A DNA stretch of 5,484 bases from Candidatus Aminicenantota bacterium (GTDB lineage Bacteria > Acidobacteriota > Aminicenantia > UBA2199). The translations under genes were made by a program, and so were the position numbers. Below the pieces are notes generated by a model. That model was not told the DNA's origin. It did not search any database and saw only the letters and a list, made by a program, of their open reading frames with translations. Below are positions 1 to 5,290 of the stretch, piece after piece (position 1 is the stretch's first letter; the number at the start of each line of letters is the position of its first letter). The stretch is from the NCBI GenBank assembly GCA_020355945.1, contig CP070627.1, forward strand, positions 2,079,979-2,085,462, written 5' to 3'.

Positions 1-452
1 AAATCACCGATTTTGGCGGTTTGCGTGGAAGTTAAAAAAATATTAGAGGGTTTGATGTCCCGGTGCACCACTCCCCGGGAATGAGCATAAGCAATGGCCC
101 CGAGGAGCTGCGAAAAGATTTGCAAAGCCTGGGGTACCGGGATTTTACCTTTTGCTTTTATCCCTGCCTTAAGGGTTTTTCCATCCATGTATTCCATGAC
201 GATATAATAGATATCTTTCTCCTGGTCAAACGAATGGATGGTGACGATATTGGTGTGGTTGAGTTTGGCCTGGGCAATGGCTTCCACCCGGAACCTGGCC
301 ATTAACCCGGGATTCCGTGCCAGGTCCGGTGCAATGATTTTGATAGCCACTTCCCGTTCGAGGCTGAGGTCACGGGCCAGGTATACCGACCCCATGCCCC
401 CTTCACCGATCTTTTTTAAAATACGATAGTTACCTAAAATGTTCCCAATCAT
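1..452 (-). CDS. Hanks-type serine/threonine protein kinase, N-terminal half (cut by window edge)
   Basis: The reverse strand encodes 150 complete residues that start directly with a eukaryotic-like kinase domain, so the predicted role is cytoplasmic ATP-dependent phosphorylation of Ser/Thr in a signalling pathway. Visible motifs are the glycine loop GEGGMGSVY (16-24), the VAIK lysine K38, the alpha-C glutamate near E57, the hinge MEYMDG (86-91), the catalytic loop HRDIKPSN (130-137) and the start of DFG at 149-150, where the window ends. All catalytic residues seen are intact. The ATG at 452-450 is the first possible ATG because an in-frame stop lies four codons upstream (464-462). The usual purine-rich site is badly placed: AGAGG lies 18 bases before the ATG. 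The C-terminal lobe and any sensor domain lie outside the window, so the substrate and signal cannot be told. It is transcribed away from the other genes. The family call is very secure; the function is not specified. Confidence 0.97.
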   Translation of the reverse strand, partial: MIGNILGNYRILKKIGEGGMGSVYLARDLSLEREVAIKIIAPDLARNPGLMARFRVEAIAQAKLNHTNIVTIHSFDQEKDIYYIVMEYMDGKTLKAGIKAKGKIPVPQALQIFSQLLGAIAYAHSRGVVHRDIKPSNIFLTSTQTAKIGD

Positions 453-458
453 ATTTAA

Positions 459-487
459 AATTTACCATTTCCTCTCAACAATGTCAA
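459..487 (-). promoter_or_regulatory. Putative sigma70-type promoter of the kinase gene
   Basis: On the minus strand a perfect TTGACA (487-482) is followed after exactly 17 bases by TAAATT (464-459). A start site 6-7 bases after the -10 would fall at about 452, the A of the kinase ATG, which implies a leaderless or nearly leaderless mRNA. This fits the absence of a well-placed ribosome binding site. It is inferred from hexamer match and spacing only; the region is AT-rich, so a chance match is possible. Confidence 0.5.
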
Positions 488-542
488 TCAAAAAATTGCA
501 GGCAAATCTTTTAAGTGCGATGAAAAGAACTAAAAAAATAGC

Positions 543-572
543 CACAAAGTTACACAAAGGGACACGAAGGAA
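543..572. repeat. Three imperfect 10-bp tandem units (CACAAAGNNA type)
   Basis: Units CACAAAGTTA, CACAAAGGGA and CACGAAGGAA follow each other without a gap at 543, 553 and 563. Short CACAAAG-type intergenic repeats of this kind occur in several environmental bacterial genomes, and their role is unknown. The array is too short and degenerate to be a CRISPR. Confidence 0.5.
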
Positions 573-684
573 AAATAGACATAAATTCAATTGTAGGGAG
601 AAAGGGACAGGCCAATTTTTCCGTTTTCAATTATTTTTTTATTTTTCCACTTGAAAATAAGTCGATTTTATATTAAATTTAAAG

Positions 685-691
685 AAGGAGG
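685..691 (+). promoter_or_regulatory. Strong Shine-Dalgarno site of the putative antitoxin gene
   Basis: AAGGAGG lies five bases before the ATG at 697. It is the best ribosome binding site in the window and fixes that start. It contrasts with the PIN gene, which has no site of its own and depends on overlap with the upstream gene. Confidence 0.85.
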
Positions 692-696
692 CAACA

Positions 697-918
697 ATGT
701 TGGCTGTATCAGATAGTGCAGAAGTGTTAAGAAATAAAATTAAAGAAGACGTTGACATGTTAGAAATAGATGAATTAAAAAAATTGTACCAGACACTTGC
801 TGCCATGGCGGCAGAAAAGGCAATAAAATTCGCCGATAGAGATTGGGAGGAAAAAGGCCTTTCCCGTGAAAAAATAAAAGAGGAAGTTGAAAAATATAGA
901 CATTCAAAAGATAAATGA
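697..918 (+). CDS. Small charged helical protein, putative antitoxin of a PIN-type TA pair
   Basis: This is a 73-residue protein rich in Lys, Glu, Asp and Ala, with no signal peptide or membrane segment. Residues about 7-45 and 48-70 look like two amphipathic helices. The start is fixed by the AAGGAGG site five bases upstream. I do not recognise a named family, and no ribbon-helix-helix or AbrB motif is evident. The antitoxin role is inferred from context: small size, position directly upstream of a PIN nuclease gene, and an ATGA overlap in which its TGA stop (916-918) shares bases with the next ATG (915-917). In such pairs the first protein usually binds and blocks the nuclease, and the complex often represses its own promoter. 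Base composition is AT-rich, like the PIN gene and unlike the large gene downstream, so the two genes probably form one mobile module. The coding call is solid; the role is moderately likely. Confidence 0.75.
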   Translation: MLAVSDSAEVLRNKIKEDVDMLEIDELKKLYQTLAAMAAEKAIKFADRDWEEKGLSREKIKEEVEKYRHSKDK

Positions 919-1334
919 ATCTCGTTATCGATACCAATGTACTGGTTGAATCCATAACCTCCCGAAGTCCTTATCATAAAATATTTCGGTCACTAATCGA
1001 TGGGACACATAATCTCATGATCTCAAATGAAATTTTATCTGAATATTTCAAGATTTTTGAACGTATTTATTCAAAGCAAACTTTAAGAGAAATTTCCTTA
1101 TTTTTTACTTATTCACCATATATCCTAAAAATTAATCCCCATTATCGTTTCCATTTAATAATCGTAGATGAAGATGATAATAAGTTTGTTGACTGTGCAA
1201 TTTGCGGAAATTGTGATCTTATTATCACCTCTGATCATCATTTCAATGTTTTAAAAGGGATTGATTTCCCCAAAGTGGAAATTGTTACCCCGGGAGAATT
1301 TATAAGACAATATATGGGAGATGGTGGCACGTAA
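915..1334 (+). CDS. PIN-domain toxin (putative ribonuclease of a TA pair)
   Basis: This 139-residue PIN-domain protein is of the type annotated as a putative TA toxin (COG1569-like). PIN toxins are metal-dependent RNases that cut tRNA, rRNA or mRNA in the cytoplasm. The first strand carries VIDTNVLV with D6. SNEILSEY (37-44) supplies E43. The conserved block at 85-97, DEDDNKFVDCAIC, gives the next acidic residues (D87/D88 and D93). ITSDHHF (104-110) gives D107. The full acidic set appears present, so activity is expected. Length is normal for the family. The ATG at 915 overlaps the upstream stop as ATGA, so translation is probably coupled and antitoxin is made first. The PIN fold is clear; the RNA target cannot be inferred. 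No terminator is visible after the gene. Confidence 0.9.
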   Translation: MNLVIDTNVLVESITSRSPYHKIFRSLIDGTHNLMISNEILSEYFKIFERIYSKQTLREISLFFTYSPYILKINPHYRFHLIIVDEDDNKFVDCAICGNCDLIITSDHHFNVLKGIDFPKVEIVTPGEFIRQYMGDGGT

Positions 1335-1500
1335 TTTATTTGCTGGCTTCCCTCTTTTGATGCCCTAAATGATAAGGAAAAAAATTCGCCTGTCCTCCCT
1401 TGACCTTGAACTCCTTTCTAATGAGTGTCCCCGCTTTCGAGTTATGTTTCACTGTAACTTCGATGCTAAAGTTAAAATTGCTGTTGGCATCAGAAAAAAC

Positions 1501-1529
1501 TTGAGATTTTTTTGAATTTGTGTTATTAC
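1501..1529 (+). promoter_or_regulatory. Putative sigma70-type promoter of the MPE-NACHT-FGE gene
   Basis: TTGAGA (1501-1506) and TATTAC (1524-1529) are separated by 17 bases, giving a leader of about 50 bases before the ATG at 1586. The match is moderate (four or five of six at each box). It is followed directly by a perfect 8-bp tandem repeat, which could be a regulatory site. The gene would then have its own promoter, separate from the TA pair. Confidence 0.4.
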
Positions 1530-1544
1530 TATACCTCTATACCT
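1529..1544. repeat. Perfect tandem repeat of CTATACCT (2 copies)
   Basis: CTATACCT occurs twice head to tail (1529-1536 and 1537-1544) and overlaps the end of the putative -10 box and the expected start site. The position is suitable for a regulator, or the two TATACC copies could act as alternative -10 elements. The function is unknown. Confidence 0.55.
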
Positions 1545-1585
1545 GTTAATAAATTTAACATCCATATCGATGGCCAGGTGTAAAA

Positions 1586-4500
1586 ATGAATGAGATAACA
1601 ATCCTTCATCTGTCAGATATCCATTTCAGGAAGAAAAAATCTAAAAAAAAACATGACCAAAACCAACTATTCCGGCAAGATGTCCAACAAAAGTTAATCG
1701 ATGCGGTCAGCAGTCATGTAAAGGAAACTAGTGCGCCGCAGGTTGTGGCGGTTACCGGTGATATCGCCTTTTCCGGGAAAAAACCGGAATATGACGAGGC
1801 ATTGGAATTCTTTGAAAAGCTTAAAGGCATATTGCCGGGGGAGACGGAATTCCTGGTGGTGCCGGGAAACCACGATGTAGACCGCGATGAAGTGGATGAG
1901 TTTGTCGAACCTTATTATGTGGTGAAAAATAATTTAGCAGACAAATTACTCCAAAACCCGGGGCAAATTAAAAAAAAGATTCATGTCAAATTCAAAGCCT
2001 TCAGGAAATTTTGCCAACAACTGGATTCGGCTTTTTACACACCCAAAGACGATTACTTTTGGGTAAAAAATTATAAAGATAAGAACAAACCGTTTTCTTT
2101 CCTGGGTCTCAACAGTGCCTGGGCGTCGCAAGGGGACCAGGACCGTTTTAATATTGCTTTAGGGCTGCCGCAGGTGCTGAACGCACTGGGACAATCAAAA
2201 AAAGAAAAAATCTCCAATCGAATTATTTTAATGCATCATCCGCCTTTTAATTGGTTAAGAGATATGGAAACCGGTAAAACCCGGGTAGAGTTATTCAAAA
2301 ACAGCCAATTACTGCTGCACGGTCATGTTCATGCAGATGATCTGTTGGTGTATCAAAACCCGGCTGGCTCGTGTATCTGCCTGGGGGCCAATGCTTCCTA
2401 TACCGAAAATAAAGACGGCTTTATCGGTTTCCAGTTCCTGGAAGTTGATTTTATTGAAAAGGGTAGGGGAGTGCGGGTGAAGGTCTGGCCTTATTACCTG
2501 CATGAGAAGCGAAACGAATTCGTACCGGACCGGGAACGATGGCCGGGACAGGAGGGAAAACCGTATTTTGTTATCGATACCACAGCATCTTCCCCGGTAG
2601 AAAAGCCAATTTCTCCAGTGCCGCTGCAAATCCCGGGAGATTATAAAATGTGGGTCAGGGAATTTCATTCTACTTTGCCTACGGATCAACTGGCAAAAAA
2701 AGGGGAGGTGGTTTTAGTTAGCTTGCCCCAGGTTTACATCCCCCTGGAAACCGCCAATCCCTTTTACAAACCCAGGGATGAAAAACGGATGAACAAAGAG
2801 ATGGAGTCACCCGTAGAATTAGAGCTTTCAGAGGATGCCCAGGAGGAAAGTGCCGAACCCAAAGAACCGGCGAATATCGATATCGAAGAGTTAATGGGCC
2901 GGGTGAATTGTTTACTGCTGGAAGGAAAAGCCGGCATGGGAAAGACCACCTTAATCAAACACCTGGCTTACAGTCTTACCCATGGGTCCGGGCCTGCGGC
3001 TCTAAAGGGATACTTACCGATACTGGTATTTCTTAAAGAATTTTGGCCTATTTATCAAATTGAACTTAGAAATGAGGGAGATGATGAAATTAATCAAAAG
3101 TTTTTGCAGGGGTCCAGGGGGCGGTTTTTACAAAAAGAGCCCCCTGGCCGCCGGAGGCATGAAGGTATAACATTCGAGCTGCTTTTGGGGCAATATTTTA
3201 ATAAAATCCGCTGCCCGCTGCCTATAAAGACAGTAGAGGCTTTCCTGGCCAAAGACCGGGCCCTGGTTTTGTTGGATGGCCTGGATGAAGTACCGGAGGT
3301 GCTTCGGCCGGACCTGGTGAAATTCATCCACCAATTTCAATTCCAGCATGATAAAAACCGCTGGCTCATCACCGGCAGACCTCATGGCATCGAAGGAAAG
3401 GGCATCGAATGTTTCGGTAAGAACCATCGGAAAATCGAACCACTGGAGGAAAAAAAAGCCGAAACCTTTATTTCTCAATGGTTCCGGGCGGTATCGGGCC
3501 AGGCCAAAGGATTGGCCGAGCTGACTGCCCATGATATGATTTCCGATATCCGTTTGCATGAACATGCCGTAGTGTTTACCCGGAACCCGCTGCTGCTGAC
3601 TGCTTTATGTATTTTTTACCTGGTAGGGGGCAAGCGCATCCCGGACCAGCGGGCCGACCTCTATGATCGTATTGTCAGCAACTTGCTCTATAGGCGGTTC
3701 CATGATGCCAAAGACCAGGAAAAAGTGAACCGCGTCCGGGAATACCTGATGCTCCTGGCCTATACCATGCACACCCGCAATTTTAAAAGTATCGATCCCG
3801 GCGAAGCCAAAGAGGTTTTAAAAGAAAAATATCCTATAATGGAAGATGAATCCAGGCAAGAATACAAAAACCGGGTAGAAACCCTGTTTAACAGCATTGA
3901 ACCGGTATGCGGGCTGTTGAACCGGCTGAGCAGCGGCGACATTGAATTTTCTCATCTCTCTTTCCAGGAATTCCTGGCAGCCAAATATATGCTGGATATG
4001 AATATCAGTTATAAAAAATACCTGAAAAATCCCTGGTGGGAAGAGGCGCTGCTGCTTTACACCGGGTTGATGAACCTGGAAATGAAGAAACAGAGTAATG
4101 AAGTAGTGCGGGAGATGCTTAAGAAACGCCAGACCAGGCTCCAATTGCTGGGGGCCCGGGCGCTGCGGGATTTCCAGCATTCAAAACGGGAACAATCCGT
4201 GGTCAGCACTGCCGTTAAAAAGTTAATCACTCTTATGGACTCGAACGCCTCCCTGGAAGAGCGCTTCGAAGCCGGTGAAATTCTCGGTGTCCTGGGTGAC
4301 ACCCGCATCCAGCCACCGCCAATGGTAAGCGTGGAGGCGGGTGAGTTTACCATGGGATCAGATGAATGGGAAAGAGAACAACCCATTCACCGGGTTTACC
4401 TGGATGCATTTATGATAGGGAAATACCCCGTAACCAATGAAGAATTCAAGGCCTTCATTACCGGTAACGGATATAAAAATGAAGCATTGTGGACCCATGA

Positions 4501-5056
4501 AGGCTGGCAGTGGCGGGAAGAAGAGAACATAGTCGAACCTTTGTATTGTCATGATCGGAAATGGAATGGCCCCAATTTCCCGGTGGTGGGAATCAGTTGG
4601 TATGAAGCGGATGCTTATGCGAAGTGGCTGAGTCAAACCACGGGATATAAATTTGCCTTACCCAGTGAGGCCCAATGGGAAAAAGCGGCCCGCGGCAGCA
4701 AAGGTTTAGTATATCCCTGGGGTAATAAATTTGATAAGAATTTATGCAATTCAGATGAAGCCGGGTTGAGGCGCACCAGCCCGGTAGGAACGTTCCCGGC
4801 AGGAGCGAGCCCTTACGGATGTATGGATATGGCAGGTAATGTGTGGGAGTGGTGTGCCGATTGGTATGGAGAAGATTATTATAAAAAAAGCCCTGCAAAG
4901 AATCCACAAGGACCGTCAGCCGGCTCCGGCCGGGTCATCCGCGGCGGTGGTTGGGACCTTGGCGGTTGGCGCTGCCGGGCCGCCTGTCGCTTCGACTGGT
5001 ATCGCCCGGCCGGCCGCGACGGTGCTCTGGGCTTTCGCCTGGTGAGGGCATTATAA
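1586..5056 (+). CDS. Metallophosphoesterase-NACHT NTPase-FGE domain protein, NLR-like, putative DGR target
   Basis: A 1156-residue soluble fusion protein. Residues 1-330 are a calcineurin-like phosphoesterase with all metal motifs: DIH (11-13), GD (58-59), GNHD (94-97), HH (217-218) and GHVH (246-249). After a linker (about 340-430, acidic at its end, with VYIPLE at 383-388) comes a NACHT NTPase: Walker A GKAGMGKTT (447-455), Walker B LVLLDGLDE (560-568), sensor TGRP (596-599), NPLL (667-670) and FSHLSFQEFLAA (788-799). Residues about 845-905 are a helical spacer. Residues about 911-1156 are an FGE/sulfatase-modifying-factor domain: GEFTMGS (919-925), LPSEAQWEKAARG (1025-1037), GNVWEWC (1084-1090), RGGGW (1119-1123) and LGFRLVR (1148-1154). 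In STAND proteins the C-terminus senses, the NTPase switches and the N-terminus acts; by that logic the phosphoesterase is the effector. The start follows AGGTG (1576-1580) by five bases and opens directly on the first metal motif. The phosphoesterase substrate and the trigger are unknown. Domain calls are secure; the immune-like role is inferred. Confidence 0.95.
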   Translation: MNEITILHLSDIHFRKKKSKKKHDQNQLFRQDVQQKLIDAVSSHVKETSAPQVVAVTGDIAFSGKKPEYDEALEFFEKLKGILPGETEFLVVPGNHDVDRDEVDEFVEPYYVVKNNLADKLLQNPGQIKKKIHVKFKAFRKFCQQLDSAFYTPKDDYFWVKNYKDKNKPFSFLGLNSAWASQGDQDRFNIALGLPQVLNALGQSKKEKISNRIILMHHPPFNWLRDMETGKTRVELFKNSQLLLHGHVHADDLLVYQNPAGSCICLGANASYTENKDGFIGFQFLEVDFIEKGRGVRVKVWPYYLHEKRNEFVPDRERWPGQEGKPYFVIDTTASSPVEKPISPVPLQIPGDYKMWVREFHSTLPTDQLAKKGEVVLVSLPQVYIPLETANPFYKPRDEKRMNKEMESPVELELSEDAQEESAEPKEPANIDIEELMGRVNCLLLEGKAGMGKTTLIKHLAYSLTHGSGPAALKGYLPILVFLKEFWPIYQIELRNEGDDEINQKFLQGSRGRFLQKEPPGRRRHEGITFELLLGQYFNKIRCPLPIKTVEAFLAKDRALVLLDGLDEVPEVLRPDLVKFIHQFQFQHDKNRWLITGRPHGIEGKGIECFGKNHRKIEPLEEKKAETFISQWFRAVSGQAKGLAELTAHDMISDIRLHEHAVVFTRNPLLLTALCIFYLVGGKRIPDQRADLYDRIVSNLLYRRFHDAKDQEKVNRVREYLMLLAYTMHTRNFKSIDPGEAKEVLKEKYPIMEDESRQEYKNRVETLFNSIEPVCGLLNRLSSGDIEFSHLSFQEFLAAKYMLDMNISYKKYLKNPWWEEALLLYTGLMNLEMKKQSNEVVREMLKKRQTRLQLLGARALRDFQHSKREQSVVSTAVKKLITLMDSNASLEERFEAGEILGVLGDTRIQPPPMVSVEAGEFTMGSDEWEREQPIHRVYLDAFMIGKYPVTNEEFKAFITGNGYKNEALWTHEGWQWREEENIVEPLYCHDRKWNGPNFPVVGISWYEADAYAKWLSQTTGYKFALPSEAQWEKAARGSKGLVYPWGNKFDKNLCNSDEAGLRRTSPVGTFPAGASPYGCMDMAGNVWEWCADWYGEDYYKKSPAKNPQGPSAGSGRVIRGGGWDLGGWRCRAACRFDWYRPAGRDGALGFRLVRAL
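4931..5047 (+). other. Putative DGR variable region (VR) at the 3' end of the FGE domain
   Basis: This segment encodes residues 1116-1154, the part of the FGE/C-type-lectin fold that DGRs diversify in known targets. The coding strand has only 5 A's in 4921-5040, against 37 in 4801-4920. Four of those five A's are second bases of candidate variable codons (D1124, D1137, Y1139, D1145). Candidate variable positions D1124-G1127, C1134, F1136, D1137, Y1139, A1142, G1143 and D1145-A1147 all use codons ending in C or T, as expected when AAC/AAT template codons have their A's replaced. The framework (GG.W, CRAA, R, LGFRLV) matches the usual invariant frame of FGE-type DGR targets. The template repeat is not in the window, so this remains an inference. 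The alternative is an ordinary GC-rich FGE tail. Confidence 0.8.
5027..5047 (+). other. Candidate initiation-of-mutagenic-homing (IMH) segment at the 3' end of the VR
   Basis: In characterised DGRs, cDNA integration is directed by a conserved, GC-rich, invariant stretch at the 3' end of the VR. Here the codons for LGFRLV, after the last candidate variable codon (A1147), contain no A and are GC-rich, so they fit that place. No GC-rich hairpin of the kind seen just downstream of some VRs is evident after it. The assignment is by position only. Confidence 0.4.
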
Positions 5057-5057
5057 T

Positions 5058-5169
5058 CACTTTCCACTTTACTTCTTTACAGGAAATAAAAAAAATATTT
5101 TTTCTACTTTAGCACTTTGCCACTTTCCGTCTTTTTTACCCCTTTCAACTTTACCCCTTTACCCCTTTC
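5058..5169. repeat. Degenerate CACTTT / ACCCCTTT short repeat tract
   Basis: The sequence after the large gene is built from related 7-8 base units: CACTTTC and CACTTTA (5058-5071), ACTTT units at 5106, 5114 and 5122 with 8-base spacing, then ACCCCTTT-type units at 5138-5169. A 14-bp palindrome, AAAAAATATTTTTT (5090-5103), interrupts the tract. The tract separates the NACHT gene from the next gene's promoter. It holds no gene, no recognisable GC stem-loop terminator and no copy of the VR. Confidence 0.55.
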
Positions 5170-5221
5170 GCGCCGCGGGAAGCGAACAAAATGAAGTGAA
5201 TATTTACGAAATGAAATTTTA

Positions 5222-5286
5222 TAATATTTTACTTGACAAAAGATAGCATTTGTGTTAAAATATTAATTAAATTCATAAAATATTAA
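5222..5286. repeat. Three copies of TAAAATATTA around the downstream promoter
   Basis: TAAAATATTAA occurs at 5256-5266 and 5276-5286 (20-base period). The first 10 bases occur inverted at 5222-5231. Together they flank the -35 box and cover the -10 box and leader. This arrangement could be an operator, but the region is strongly AT-rich and chance is a real alternative. Confidence 0.4.
5233..5261 (+). promoter_or_regulatory. Near-consensus sigma70-type promoter of the DGR accessory gene
   Basis: A perfect TTGACA (5233-5238) is followed after exactly 17 bases by TAAAAT (5256-5261, five of six matches), with an AT-rich stretch upstream like an UP element. Initiation near 5268 would give a leader of about 23 bases before the ATG at 5291. 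It is the strongest promoter match on the plus strand and would drive the accessory gene, and perhaps the template and reverse transcriptase, independently of the target gene. Confidence 0.7.
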
Positions 5287-5290
5287 ATAA

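Larger units (their letters stand above)
453..696. other. Intergenic region between divergent kinase and TA module
   Basis: This 244-base stretch has no convincing gene. It holds the putative kinase promoter (minus strand) and the leader of the downstream pair (plus strand). A 71-codon open frame at 439-654 (+) has no ribosome binding site, is lysine/phenylalanine-rich and looks like AT-rich noise. At 543-572 there are three 10-base near-repeats. A weak promoter for the TA pair could be TTGAAA (651-656) with TTAAAT (673-678) at 16-base spacing, but this is not strong enough to call. Confidence 0.6.
1335..1585. other. Spacer before the NACHT gene, with short unexplained open frames
   Basis: This 251-base stretch has no confident gene. 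It carries codon-aligned open frames on both strands: 1369-1515 (+, 48 residues, ATG directly after a stop, no ribosome site) and 1536-1336 (-, 66 residues, no start codon). The minus reading contains a fairly protein-like segment with VTVKHNSKAG and RKEFKVKGGQ, so it may be a decayed gene fragment, but I recognise no family. The right-hand part holds the putative promoter and an 8-bp tandem repeat. A short CCAT/ATGG inverted pair (1562-1573) sits beside the ribosome binding site. Confidence 0.4.

Noticed and set aside
63..429. Plus-strand open frames opposite the kinase
   Set aside because: The reverse strand encodes a kinase with every expected motif, so these are antisense shadows.
439..654. 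71-codon open frame on the plus strand between kinase and TA pair
   Set aside because: No ribosome binding site, Lys/Phe-rich translation typical of AT-rich noncoding DNA, includes the 10-bp repeat array and overlaps the kinase promoter region.
1385..1392. TTCGCCTG shared with the VR 3' end (5034-5041), as a possible template trace
   Set aside because: Only eight bases match and neither the flanking sequence nor an AAC/AAT-rich pattern follows; chance match.
3569..3628. Hydrophobic stretch at residues 662-681 as a membrane segment
   Set aside because: It contains the NPLLLTALC motif normal for the NACHT helical region, so the protein is predicted soluble.
1946..4907. Several long minus-strand open frames inside the large gene
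   Set aside because: They lie opposite a gene with clear domain motifs throughout and show no recognisable motifs or start signals.
5058..5169. CRISPR array
   Set aside because: Units are 7-8 bases, degenerate and without spacers of constant length.
5167..5186. TTCGC/GCGAA inverted repeat as terminator or DGR hairpin
   Set aside because: The stem is five base pairs with a ten-base loop, no U-tract follows, and it lies about 120 bases beyond the VR.
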